Below are positions 15,314 through 23,683 of a DNA stretch of 64,000 nt, piece by piece. A program made the position numbers and the translations under genes. The DNA is from Rhizobium sp. WYCCWR10014 (GTDB lineage: Bacteria > Pseudomonadota > Alphaproteobacteria > Rhizobiales > Rhizobiaceae). The notes under the pieces are model-generated. The model did no database searches and was not told where the DNA came from. It saw nothing but the letters and a program-made list of their open reading frames with translations. How positions within the stretch are numbered: the first letter of the stretch is position 1; every line of letters starts with the position of its first letter. The stretch is from the NCBI RefSeq assembly GCF_001657485.1, contig NZ_LXFU01000053.1:39377-103376 (forward strand), read 5' to 3'.

Positions 15314-15961
15314 TCACCCGACCGTCAGCCGGTCGTCGAGAGTGCTGATCCCCGGAGCAGACCATGCAGCGCGCTCCGCTGCCTGCCGTTCTGACCAGGT
15401 CTTCACCTTGCCGGAGAGTGTGACCTTCCTGCCTTGGACGTCGATTCTGATTGCACCGGCCTCCAGAGCGGCGTCGCGCTGGAAAGCATCCTCGATGCGT
15501 TTCTTGACGTCCACCGCCGTAATATGCGGCTTCAGCTCCACTAGGTTGGACACCCCTACCACGCCAGCGAGATCGCGCACGGCGTCGTAGGCTGCGTTCT
15601 TTTGATATTGCCACTCGACCTCGCCCCGCAGGGTGATCCACCCCTTGAGAACCCGCACCTGGACCGAATCCTTTGGCACGGAGACGTTCCAGTCGAGCAT
15701 CTTGACAGCCCGACGGGCGATGTCGTCGTCGTCCGTTTCCTTCGGGCCGAAAATCTGGACCTCGATGTCGGCGGCTATTCCGCGCACGCCCTTGACGCGA
15801 CTGGCCACCCGCTCGGCGGCTTCCTTCTCCGCGTAGGTACGCACGTGACCGGTCAGGGTTACAATCCCGCTGTGAACCGCGACGCCGATGCCAGCCGCGT
15901 CGATGCTGGGCTCGAATTCCATTTCGTCGAGAATACTCTGTCTGAGATGAATGTCGTTCAT
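15314..15961 (-). CDS. Triple BON-domain protein
   Basis: A 215-residue paralogue of the protein at 9630-10277, with three BON domains (cores VHSGIVTLTGHV, VLKGWITLRGEV and VQGRKVTLSGKV). Start at 15961 after GAAGGAGG. It is the last gene of a minus-strand run with a DegP-like protease and an alcohol dehydrogenase, so it is probably under the FixK boxes at 18593-18629. BON domains bind phospholipid or peptidoglycan-related surfaces, and pairing with a periplasmic protease suggests envelope maintenance, though no signal peptide is visible here. Confidence 0.85.
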   Translation of the reverse strand: MNDIHLRQSILDEMEFEPSIDAAGIGVAVHSGIVTLTGHVRTYAEKEAAERVASRVKGVRGIAADIEVQIFGPKETDDDDIARRAVKMLDWNVSVPKDSVQVRVLKGWITLRGEVEWQYQKNAAYDAVRDLAGVVGVSNLVELKPHITAVDVKKRIEDAFQRDAALEAGAIRIDVQGRKVTLSGKVKTWSERQAAERAAWSAPGISTLDDRLTVG

Positions 15962-16085
15962 GACAACCTCCTTCAGGTTTGCGACGTGCCGATGGTGCCA
16001 GCGCCGCAGAATTTCGTCGTTGATCTTCATCAACCACGAGAGCGACCTTGCGATCTCATCGGACCGAACACCGTCTGCGAGGTCG

Positions 16086-17441
16086 CTACTGGGTCTGGAC
16101 GTCGGCGGCCACGAACAGGCGGTGGCCGTTCCTCACGACCGTGACGAGCGCGCGGGCATGCTCCTTCAAGAGTATTGCGAGCAGTTGCCCGACGTCGGTC
16201 ACCGGCTGCTGGTCGACAGCGACGATAACGTCGTCTGGCTGCAGGCCGGCCTGTGCCGCGACCGAACCCTCGGCGACGACGACGACGCGCGCGCCGAGAC
16301 CGTCGGGGGAGTTCGCCATCTCGACGTCGGCGAGAGGGCCACGGGAGATATGGATGGTACGAGGAGCGGCCGGTTCGGCAACCGGTGCGGCGGATACCTC
16401 AGGAAAGGCCTCTATCCTTCGGCTGGCGCGATCAATCTGGAAGGACGGCTTGGACTCCAATGGTAGCGATCCCACAAGCCTGCGTACGTCGGACGCGCCG
16501 CGCACCGTCCTTCCGTCGACCATTCGGACGACGTCGCCCGGCTGAATTCCTACATTGGCCGCCGGCGAACCGGGCCGGACTTCGCTGACGAGCGCCCCCG
16601 GCCCTTCATCGACGCCGAACGCTTTTGCAAGACCGGGCGTCAGGTCCTGCGTGACCAGTCCCACCTCGCCGCGTACCAGCTTGCCGGTCAGGATGAGCTG
16701 CCGCATCACGATACCGACAGTCTCGGCGGGCACAGCAAAACCAATGCCGATGCTTCCGCCGGCCGGCCCGATGATCGCGCTGTTGATCCCGACGACGACA
16801 CCGTTCTCGCTTACAAGCGCGCCGCCCGAGTTGCCGGGATTGGTCGACGCGTCCGTCTGAATGAATCCTTCGTACCCCTCCGATCCCACGGCGCGGCGTC
16901 CCAGCGCGCTGACGATGCCCATCGTGGCGGTCTGGCCCAGCCCGAAGGGATTCCCGATCGCGACCACGACGTCGCCGACATGGAGCGAGGACGCGCTTCC
17001 AAAATCGGCCTGAACAAGATGATCGGGTGGAATTTGAACGACGGCGACATCCGTTTCGGGATCGGCGCCGACGAGTTTCGCTTTGAAGCGTCGGCCATCG
17101 GAGAGCGCCACCTCGATTTTTGAGGCGCTTGCGATGACATGCTGATTGGTGACGATGTAGCCGTGGACCTCGTCGATGACGACACCCGAGCCGGCCGATT
17201 GGAAGCCGTGCTCTGCCGGCGCGGCGTCGTCAGGTAGTCCGAAGAATTTTCTGTAGAAGGGATCGGCGAGCGTCGCATCCGCGTCGTCGAGTTCCTTGCC
17301 CTGCACCGAGATGCTGACGACGCTCGGCACGACACGCTGGAGCATCGGCGCGAGCGACAGGCTGTCTGCAACGGCTGGAGCCGACAACAGGCTCTCACCT
17401 GCGATGAAGAGCGCCCCCAGGGCTAGCAACGAACGCGACAT
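16086..17441 (-). CDS. DegP/HtrA-family periplasmic serine protease
   Basis: A 451-residue Do-type protease with an N-terminal signal peptide (LLALGALFIAGESLLSAPAVA). The trypsin-like domain has His in VTNQHVI, Asp in DPETDVAVVQI and nucleophile Ser in NPGNSGGALV. Two PDZ domains follow (about 255-345 with GALVSEVRPGSPAANVGI, and 365-450 with VVVAEGSVAAQAGL). It degrades or refolds damaged envelope proteins. The ATG at 17441 has GAGGAGA upstream; a longer frame to 17537 lacks signal features. It lies between the alcohol dehydrogenase and BON genes, on the same strand. Confidence 0.9.
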   Translation of the reverse strand: MSRSLLALGALFIAGESLLSAPAVADSLSLAPMLQRVVPSVVSISVQGKELDDADATLADPFYRKFFGLPDDAAPAEHGFQSAGSGVVIDEVHGYIVTNQHVIASASKIEVALSDGRRFKAKLVGADPETDVAVVQIPPDHLVQADFGSASSLHVGDVVVAIGNPFGLGQTATMGIVSALGRRAVGSEGYEGFIQTDASTNPGNSGGALVSENGVVVGINSAIIGPAGGSIGIGFAVPAETVGIVMRQLILTGKLVRGEVGLVTQDLTPGLAKAFGVDEGPGALVSEVRPGSPAANVGIQPGDVVRMVDGRTVRGASDVRRLVGSLPLESKPSFQIDRASRRIEAFPEVSAAPVAEPAAPRTIHISRGPLADVEMANSPDGLGARVVVVAEGSVAAQAGLQPDDVIVAVDQQPVTDVGQLLAILLKEHARALVTVVRNGHRLFVAADVQTQ

Positions 17442-17549
17442 CTCTGATCTCCTCGCGGAAGCGCCGCCGGTTGTCGACGGACGTCTTGACGAAGAAGCTT
17501 CCGTTTTGCCCGATCGATCCGCATTGATCCTCGTCAACGAGGATGGCGG

Positions 17550-18551
17550 CTATGGCACGATGATGGCTGCGCCGTTGATGCGGCCTGCCCGCAGGTCGTC
17601 GAGAGCCTCGTTTGCATGTTCAAGCGCGTAGACGATGGTGACGCATCTGACCTCGGCCGCCTTCGCGATCGAGAAGAATTCCGCCCCGTCGCTCCGCGTC
17701 AGGTTCGCCACCGAGACGACCCGCCGCTCTCCCCAGAGCAGACGGTAGGGCATGCTCGGGATGTCTGACATGTGGATGCCGCCGCAGACCACCGTTCCGC
17801 CCTTCCGCACTACGTCGAGCGCCATCGGCACGAGCTCGCCGGCCGGCGCGAAGATGATGGCGGCGTCGAGCGGCACCGGCGGCGGTTCACCGGAGAACCC
17901 GGCCCAGACGGCGCCAAGATCAAGCGCGAACTTCCGCCCAGCCTCGTCTCCTGGACGCACGAACGCATAGACGCTCTGGCCCCGATGCTTGCACACCTGC
18001 ACGAGGATGTGGGCGGCCGCGCCGAACCCATAGATGCCGATCGTCCTCCCCTCGCCCGCCATCTTCAAGGATCGCCACCCGATGAGGCCAGCGCAGAGAA
18101 GAGGCGCGGTCGCCACCGGGTCCGTATCGTCAGGCAGTTCGAACGCGTAGCCCGCCTCGACGACCGCGTGCGTCGCGAAGCCGCCGTCGATCGTGTAGCC
18201 GGTGAAGCCGGGAGCGTCGCAAAGATTCTCGCGACCCTCTCGGCAATATGCGCAGTGGCCGCAGGTGTGGCCCAGCCAGGGTACCCCGACTTTTCGACCG
18301 ATAAGACGACGAGGAACGCCCTCGCCCGCTGCGATCACGGTTCCCACAATCTCATGCCCCGGAACGAGGGGAAGCTTTGGCTGGGGAAGGTCTCCGTCGC
18401 AGACGTGAAGGTCCGTCCGGCAGACGCCGCAGGCCTCCACCTTGACGACGACGTGGCCGGGCGACGCTGGCGGGTCCGGCCGCTCCACGAGACGGAGCGG
18501 CCGCCCCACCTGTTCGAGTACCATCGCCCTCACGCTTCCCTCCACCGGCAT
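17550..18551 (-). CDS. Zinc-dependent alcohol dehydrogenase (AdhP-like MDR)
   Basis: A 333-residue medium-chain dehydrogenase. It has the catalytic-zinc residues (ACGVCRTDLHV and PGHEIVG), the structural-zinc four-Cys lobe (GHTCGHCAYCREGRENLC) and a Rossmann domain from about residue 165 (GIYGFGAAAH, a variant of GxGxxG). The family oxidises primary alcohols or reduces aldehydes with NAD(H), and a role in redox balance at low oxygen fits. Two perfect FixK boxes lie 42-78 bp upstream. The start at 18551 has a weak ribosome site; an in-frame ATG at 18524 is the alternative. Confidence 0.85.
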   Translation of the reverse strand: MPVEGSVRAMVLEQVGRPLRLVERPDPPASPGHVVVKVEACGVCRTDLHVCDGDLPQPKLPLVPGHEIVGTVIAAGEGVPRRLIGRKVGVPWLGHTCGHCAYCREGRENLCDAPGFTGYTIDGGFATHAVVEAGYAFELPDDTDPVATAPLLCAGLIGWRSLKMAGEGRTIGIYGFGAAAHILVQVCKHRGQSVYAFVRPGDEAGRKFALDLGAVWAGFSGEPPPVPLDAAIIFAPAGELVPMALDVVRKGGTVVCGGIHMSDIPSMPYRLLWGERRVVSVANLTRSDGAEFFSIAKAAEVRCVTIVYALEHANEALDDLRAGRINGAAIIVP

Positions 18552-18592
18552 GTGCCACGCTCTAATCGTATCACCACCTTCCCGATCTTGGC

Positions 18593-18606
18593 TTGATCCC
18601 GGTCAA
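18593..18606. promoter_or_regulatory. FixK/FNR box (perfect), left of a pair
   Basis: TTGAT-CCCG-GTCAA, centred 48 bp upstream of the alcohol dehydrogenase start. The same 14 bases occur at 23598-23611. Confidence 0.78.
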
Positions 18607-18615
18607 ACATCCGGA

Positions 18616-18629
18616 TTGATGCTCGTCAA
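18616..18629. promoter_or_regulatory. FixK/FNR box (perfect), right of a pair
   Basis: TTGAT-GCTC-GTCAA, 23 bp centre-to-centre from the preceding box and 75 bp upstream of the start at 18698. The pair probably serves the two divergent transcripts separately. Confidence 0.78.
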
Positions 18630-18697
18630 AGACGGAACGCGTTGGAGCAGATAGGCTTCTGGACACAGCGCCACGACCTCATCCAAAGGAGACGGAC

Positions 18698-18997
18698 ATG
18701 CGCGAACAAGAAAAGACCCGCAAGGCAGCAACCGACATAGCCACGACCGTTCCTCCAGTCGAGCGAACGTCCGCAGACCTTGTTCTCGAACGTCGGGACG
18801 AGGATCGCTGGGAGGTGACGGCGGCCACGCCGCGGGGCCAGGCGTGGGCGAGAGACCATTTCTGCTGCGCGCTCCGGCAATCCTTCGCTGGCACCATGTG
18901 TCTCGACATCATGAGCGCCGATCGGCTTCTCAAGGAAGCGCATGGCGATGGACTGACCACCGAGTTCGTCAGCCTGTCTGGAAAGGACATATACTGA
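18698..18997 (+). CDS. Conserved small hypothetical protein
   Basis: A 99-residue soluble, charged protein with a strong ribosome site (AAAGGAGAC). It contains two adjacent cysteines (HFCCAL) and a third (TMCLD), which could bind metal or react with thiols, but no known motif is recognised. It is immediately followed by a universal stress protein gene (one base between them) and lies downstream of a perfect FixK box, so it is probably a low-oxygen-induced partner of that protein. Confidence 0.65.
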   Translation: MREQEKTRKAATDIATTVPPVERTSADLVLERRDEDRWEVTAATPRGQAWARDHFCCALRQSFAGTMCLDIMSADRLLKEAHGDGLTTEFVSLSGKDIY

Positions 18998-18998
18998 C

Positions 18999-19409
18999 AT
19001 GTTCGCCACAGTCGTCTGCGCCATCGGCCGAGGATCCCGGCAACGCATGCTCCAGCTGGTCGAAACGGCCCGCGCGCAGCTCGCGCCCAACGGAAGCCTC
19101 CACCTCGTTCACGCGCTGGAGGGTCTGCCCTCGTCGGCTACGCCGGACGTTTGGCCGGTCGAGGTGATGGCCGCCGCCGAGGCCAGACTTTCGGAAGCGT
19201 TGCGGTCGACCGGCACTCCTGCTTCGATACACGTCCGCGCGGGAAACCCGCCTCAGGTCATCGTCGCCATCGCGAAGGAGATCGCCGCCGATCTCGTCTT
19301 GATCGCCTCTCACCGGGACGACGTGCTCGACCGGGTCTTCGGCTCAGTCGTGGACCATGTCGTGCAGCGCGCACCATGCTCCGTGCTCGTCTTGCGAACG
19401 ACCCGGTGA
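18999..19409 (+). CDS. Universal stress protein, single UspA domain
   Basis: A 136-residue UspA-fold protein with the ATP-binding style C-terminal motif (ASHRDDVLDRVFGSVVDHVV followed by APCSVLVL) and an N-terminal strand ATVVCAIG. It is shorter than the three tandem-domain proteins in this window. It lies in a two-gene unit with the small protein before it. Confidence 0.85.
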   Translation: MFATVVCAIGRGSRQRMLQLVETARAQLAPNGSLHLVHALEGLPSSATPDVWPVEVMAAAEARLSEALRSTGTPASIHVRAGNPPQVIVAIAKEIAADLVLIASHRDDVLDRVFGSVVDHVVQRAPCSVLVLRTTR

Positions 19410-19419
19410 GCCGCGCGCT

Positions 19420-19791
19420 TCAAACAACCGTCTTCGCTTCAGCCTCCCGGACCTGACCGGCGGCGGCGTCTCGATACAGTTCGGCGGCGTGCGACAACGT
19501 TCGTGACCCGGCCTCGCACAGCCGCGCCACCTCCCTGGGATACTCCTCCAGCTCGCTCTCAACGTAGTCCGAAAGGACCTCGACCGCATCACTGTTGTCG
19601 ATACTACAGACAAGTCGAGCCAGGAAATCGAAGTATCGGAGCCCCCGTCGCGCGGCGGACGCCGTCAAATCCGTGGTGACCCTCACCGACGCGGCGCAGA
19701 TCTCGTCTTGAAACAGGAACCCCGTGCGAACAATTGGCGCGAGGTTGGCATTGAGCGTGGCGCTGCGATGCAGGCTGGGGGGATATGGCAT
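19420..19791 (-). CDS. Hypothetical helical protein, possibly phasin-like
   Basis: A 123-residue protein with AAAGGAGC before the ATG at 19791. The sequence is mostly amphipathic helix (LFQDEICAASVRVTTDLTAS and YVESELEEYPREVARLCEAG). The length and helix pattern recall phasins, which coat polyhydroxyalkanoate granules, but no diagnostic motif is present. It is convergent with the stress protein gene and downstream of the flavin-binding protein gene. Confidence 0.55.
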   Translation of the reverse strand: MPYPPSLHRSATLNANLAPIVRTGFLFQDEICAASVRVTTDLTASAARRGLRYFDFLARLVCSIDNSDAVEVLSDYVESELEEYPREVARLCEAGSRTLSHAAELYRDAAAGQVREAEAKTVV

Positions 19792-19837
19792 GTGGTGCTC
19801 CTTTTGTGGGATGTGGTCTCGACTCGAGCTTCGGCGT

Positions 19838-20296
19838 TCACTCCGTGCTGACTGCGCTCCGTCCCGACACGGCCGTGACGGCAATGCCGTAGAAGACGTG
19901 AGGAGAACCATCGAGCATTGGGACCTCGTGGGGCTTCATGGAGCCGATCTCCCACCAGTCCGAATACTTTTGGAGAAGCGACCACGCATGGAGCCTTTCG
20001 CTTCGTCGCGCGTCGCTGTCCGGAAACTCCTCGAACCGACCGTCGACGACGACGCTTTTCCAACCGCCGGCGGCAGGACGCTGCTCGACGTGAAGGCAGA
20101 CCTTGTCGTTCCCCCGCATCCAGTCGAGCTTCTTGCCAGGCATGGTGAAGCTATAGGCGACGCCGCTGGAGAAGGCGAAGTAGATTGCCGCCACGTAGGG
20201 CTGGCCATCCTTGCAGCATGCGAGATGACCGAAGCGCTCGTTCTCAAGGATCCGGTAACACTCACCGGGGTTGATCTCCGTCAGCTTGATCGTCAT
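19838..20296 (-). CDS. Pyridoxamine 5'-phosphate oxidase-fold flavin-binding protein
   Basis: A 152-residue split-barrel protein of the PNPOx-like/NimA group. The typical lead (CYRILENERFGHLACCKDGQ, then PYVAAIYFAF), GKKLDWMRGNDKVCLHVEQ and WKSVVVDGRFEE blocks are present. The family binds FMN, F420 or haem and contains general reductases; the substrate is unknown. The start at 20296 fits the family and has GGAG 9 bp upstream; the longer frame to 20803 is antisense to a stress protein gene. A near-consensus FixK box lies 66 bp upstream. Confidence 0.8.
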   Translation of the reverse strand: MTIKLTEINPGECYRILENERFGHLACCKDGQPYVAAIYFAFSSGVAYSFTMPGKKLDWMRGNDKVCLHVEQRPAAGGWKSVVVDGRFEEFPDSDARRSERLHAWSLLQKYSDWWEIGSMKPHEVPMLDGSPHVFYGIAVTAVSGRSAVSTE

Positions 20297-20355
20297 GGCC
20301 GTGTTCTCCAGCTTTAGTGAAGGCACGATCATAAGAGCATCGTTGCGCCGAGGCT

Positions 20356-20369
20356 TTGACAAAGCGCAA
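20356..20369. promoter_or_regulatory. Near-consensus FixK/FNR box
   Basis: TTGAC-AAAG-CGCAA is almost equidistant from the two divergent starts at 20296 and 20426 (66 and 63 bp from its centre). The right half deviates at two positions, like the box at 9546. Confidence 0.45.
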
Positions 20370-20425
20370 TGCAAACTCTCTCTGCGGGATGCATCATGAC
20401 GGCTGTTTAACCTCAGGAGGCCAGC

Positions 20426-21247
20426 ATGAAGCCGCAGTTCCATCTTCCGTTGTCGACCTATCCCGACGCGAGTTCCTTCGCCATAATCGACAATGCTATC
20501 GGCCTCGCTCGGCAGAATGACGCCCATCTCGTCGCCAGTATCCCGCAAGTCCGGATCCCCCAGGTCCATCCGCCCTTTCCCACCGTTATCGATGTCGAGA
20601 CATGGCGGGGACAAGCAGAACGGTATAGCCGGGACAGCGGGACTTCGCTGCGGGAACACGTCGCCGACGCTATTTCGGAAACTGGCTTCGAGGTGCGAAT
20701 TCACGGATTCGAGGTCAGGGAACCGTTCGTCTATGAACGCTTTTCTGAAATTGCCAAGTGCTACGACCTTTCCATCGTCGAAGCCTCGGAGCTCTCCCGA
20801 CAACTCTCCGAAACACTGCTATTCGGAAGCGGCCGTCCGCTCGTGCTATTTCCAGCCACCAGCGTCTACTCTCGTGTGGACACGATCGCCGTCGCCTGGG
20901 ACGGCAGCGCCACCGCAGCGCGCGCCCTTTCCTGCGCACGGGTCTTCATCGAACGCGCGATCAAGGTGCAGGTCATCTCGATCACCGACGACAAGGAGAT
21001 CGACGAGGCGAACCGCGCCCTCCTGATCTCTTCTTTGAAGCATTCGGGACTCGACGTGGATGACGTATCGATCCAGGCATTCGGCGAGCCCGCGACGGCC
21101 GCCATTCAATCGGCCGCGCTGGAACGAAAAGCAGACCTATTGGTCGCGGGCGGATTTGGCCATTCGCGGCTTCGAGAATTCATCCTGGGCGGCGTCACTC
21201 GGGAACTGCTCGTCAAGGCCGAGCTACCAGTGCTTCTCGCCCATTAG
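20426..21247 (+). CDS. Universal stress protein, tandem UspA domains
   Basis: A 273-residue protein with two UspA domains, closely resembling that at 92-925 in layout (FHLPLSTYPDASSFAII at the start; LLVAGGFGHSRLREFILGG near the end). The ribosome site CAGGAGG is well placed. The first half lacks the full glycine motif, so only the second domain is likely to bind nucleotide. Confidence 0.88.
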   Translation: MKPQFHLPLSTYPDASSFAIIDNAIGLARQNDAHLVASIPQVRIPQVHPPFPTVIDVETWRGQAERYSRDSGTSLREHVADAISETGFEVRIHGFEVREPFVYERFSEIAKCYDLSIVEASELSRQLSETLLFGSGRPLVLFPATSVYSRVDTIAVAWDGSATAARALSCARVFIERAIKVQVISITDDKEIDEANRALLISSLKHSGLDVDDVSIQAFGEPATAAIQSAALERKADLLVAGGFGHSRLREFILGGVTRELLVKAELPVLLAH

Positions 21248-23106
21248 AGGGCGCGAAGGGCGTTGAGAATGACCGCGACGTCGATGGCCTCCTGAAGCAA
21301 TGCGCCGCCGACCGGCGGAAGGTATCCCGCTCCTGCGAACCCCATCGCGAGGAGCGAGAGACCTATGCCGGCATAGATGCTTTGAAGCGCGATCTTGCGC
21401 GAACGACGCGCAATGCCGATCGCCGTCGCTATCTTGGTGAGGTCGTCCCGGACGAGCACGATATCCGCGGCCTCCGCGGCCGCCGCAAGGTTCTCGACGC
21501 CTACCGCGATTCCTACATCGGCTGCTGCCAGCGCTGGCGCGTCGTTCACGCCGTCGCCGACCATCAGCACTTTCCCGTGGACGCGTTCCTTTTCGATGAC
21601 TGCGACTTTGTCCGCGGGATCTAGCCTCGCCGCGACGTCGTCCAAGCCCAGCGCGCGAGCTATGGCTGTCGCGATAGCCAACTCGTCACCAGAAGCCAGG
21701 ACTACTCGAGAGATTCCTGACGCCCGGAGCTGGGTGACGAGTTGGACAGCGTCTTCGCGAAGCCGGTCTTCGAGCGTGATCGTGCCAGCCGGCGTGCCGT
21801 CAAACAGTACCTTGACACGCATTGCGCTGCCTGACCCGTTCGCCCCGGACGGCGGCGCCTCTCCGAAATAGGCGTCTCCTCCGACGCCGACGCGCACCCC
21901 ATCGACGATTCCGGAGATTCCGGATCCCGCGGTCTCGGTCACCTCCGATGGGCGGCTCAGTACCAACCCACGTCTATGCGCCTCGTCCACCAGCGCGCGT
22001 CCGACCACATGGCCCGACGCCTGGTCCAGCGAGGCGGCCAGCCGCAGGATCCTGTCCGGATGCTCCGGGCCCTCTATTACACCGACTTCCGGCTGTCCCG
22101 CGGTGAGCGTCCCCGTCTTGTCGAACACCGCTACTGTGGCCTGTGCGAGGGCCTCGAGAGGTCCCGCGCCCTTCACCAGAACGCCCTCCTTGGCGGCTTT
22201 CGAAGTGCCGGCCGCAAGTGCGACGGGTACCGCCAGGATCAACGGACAGGGCGTGGCGACGACAAGCACGGCCACGATCCGTGACATGTCTCCGGAAATG
22301 AATGCAGAGACTCCTGCGACCGCGATCGTGGCGACCAGGAACCAGACCGAGAACCGGTCGGCCAGGCGCATCAGTTTCGCCTTGGAACGTCTCGATGCTT
22401 CCACGAGCCTCACTATTCCGGCATAGGTGCTGTCCTCGGCCCGACTTAGAACGCGGATTTCGATCGCATCGCCCTCGTTCGTAGCGCCGCTCGAAATGTT
22501 GCCACCCATGACGATGCGCACCGGGAAAGGCTCTCCGGTCAGCACCGCCTGGTTGATCGTCGCGACTTGGCCGACGAGCGCCCCGTCGGCGGGTACGACG
22601 TCGCCCTTGCGTATCAGGAGCACGTCGCCGACCGCGACCGTCTCGATCGGAATTTCTTCGAAACCGTTTCCGGCAAGCCGCAGGGCCGTCCGCGGAACTT
22701 GCGCCAGCAAAGCCGACATGCCCTCGTCGGCGCGACGATGTGCGTATGCCTCCAGAAACTGACCGCCGGAATACATGAGACCGACGATGGCGCCGGCGAG
22801 ATATTCGCCAAACCATAAAGAGGACCCCATGGCCAGGGCCGCGATCAGGTCCAGACCGTATTCCTCTTTCTGCAGCTTCTTGGCGATTTCCACGCAAAGA
22901 GACAGCAGACTCAGGCTGGTGCAGCCCGCCAGGATTAACCGATATCCAGGGCCGTGACCCGCGAGATAGAAGGCGAATGCGGCCGCAAGTGCAAGCAGCG
23001 ACGACAGCACCAGAAGGCCCGACCGGGAGCCTCCTTCCCTCAGTCGCGACAGCCCGCCCTCAGGCCACGTCCACCTACCAGCCCACCAAGCCGCCGCTGT
23101 AGCCAC
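21244..23106 (-). CDS. Heavy-metal P1B-type ATPase with TPC motif
   Basis: A 620-residue metal-transporting ATPase. It has the actuator TGE (AVLTGEPFPV), the phosphorylation site DKTGTLT, the P-domain GDGVNDAPAL and the P1B fingerprint His-Pro-like QASGHVVGRALV (HP replaced by HV). The intramembrane metal motif is TPC (VATPCPLILAVP) instead of CPC, and there is no N-terminal HMA metal-binding domain; the protein begins with transmembrane helices. These features suggest a divergent P1B subgroup whose ion cannot be called from sequence. It overlaps the convergent stress protein stop by 4 bp. Confidence 0.85.
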   Translation of the reverse strand: MATAAAWWAGRWTWPEGGLSRLREGGSRSGLLVLSSLLALAAAFAFYLAGHGPGYRLILAGCTSLSLLSLCVEIAKKLQKEEYGLDLIAALAMGSSLWFGEYLAGAIVGLMYSGGQFLEAYAHRRADEGMSALLAQVPRTALRLAGNGFEEIPIETVAVGDVLLIRKGDVVPADGALVGQVATINQAVLTGEPFPVRIVMGGNISSGATNEGDAIEIRVLSRAEDSTYAGIVRLVEASRRSKAKLMRLADRFSVWFLVATIAVAGVSAFISGDMSRIVAVLVVATPCPLILAVPVALAAGTSKAAKEGVLVKGAGPLEALAQATVAVFDKTGTLTAGQPEVGVIEGPEHPDRILRLAASLDQASGHVVGRALVDEAHRRGLVLSRPSEVTETAGSGISGIVDGVRVGVGGDAYFGEAPPSGANGSGSAMRVKVLFDGTPAGTITLEDRLREDAVQLVTQLRASGISRVVLASGDELAIATAIARALGLDDVAARLDPADKVAVIEKERVHGKVLMVGDGVNDAPALAAADVGIAVGVENLAAAAEAADIVLVRDDLTKIATAIGIARRSRKIALQSIYAGIGLSLLAMGFAGAGYLPPVGGALLQEAIDVAVILNALRAL

Positions 23107-23134
23107 CTCTCACCCTCCCATCAATCCAGAAGCC

Positions 23135-23458
23135 TCAGCGGAACGATTTTGCGCAATCGATGCAGAACGGTGTATAGGGGACCGCCGCGAGCCGCTCTTT
23201 GCCGATCGAGCGGTGGCATTTGACGCATCGCCCGTATGTGCCGTCGTTCAGCCGGTCGATCGCCGCGTCGATGGCCCCGATCTGGTCGCGCCCCTCGGCT
23301 TGCATCTCGCGAAGAACCTCATCGTTTTCAACCTGGGTCGCGCGCTCCTCGCTGTCCTTCTCGAGCGCGACGCAGAGGTCCGCATCGATCGCTCCGAGAC
23401 GACGGACAAGGTCATCCTTCATCGTCTGCAACACGGCCTGTACTGAGCTTTTATTCAT
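23135..23458 (-). CDS. DksA/TraR-family zinc-finger protein
   Basis: A 107-residue protein with a coiled-coil N-terminal half and a C-terminal four-cysteine zinc finger (GRCVKCHRSIGKERLAAVPY then FCIDCAKSF). The family binds the RNA polymerase secondary channel and modulates transcription. It is shorter than housekeeping DksA and resembles the small accessory forms. Start at 23458 with GGAAGG upstream. A perfect FixK box lies in the shared upstream region with the ATPase at 23684, although closer to that gene. Confidence 0.85.
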   Translation of the reverse strand: MNKSSVQAVLQTMKDDLVRRLGAIDADLCVALEKDSEERATQVENDEVLREMQAEGRDQIGAIDAAIDRLNDGTYGRCVKCHRSIGKERLAAVPYTPFCIDCAKSFR

Positions 23459-23597
23459 TTTAGTGCCTTCCAATCTTGCCTGATCAATGCGGGTCCACAC
23501 GCGGCATCGTCGGGAACCAATCCAAGCGCAGCGTGTGGCCGCATAAAGCCGCGGTCCATAAATCGGCTCCAGCATATCTCAGTTCGATCGAAGCTCC

Positions 23598-23611
23598 TTG
23601 ATCCCGGTCAA
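23598..23611. promoter_or_regulatory. FixK/FNR box (perfect)
   Basis: TTGAT-CCCG-GTCAA, identical to the box at 18593-18606, centred 80 bp before the P2-type ATPase start and about 147 bp from the divergent DksA-like gene. Confidence 0.75.
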
Positions 23612-23683
23612 TGCCTCGTGCGCGGGAGCACATAGGCTGTCGGGGGAGCCTTCAATGAAATCGTCGCGACAAGCCCGGAGCCC

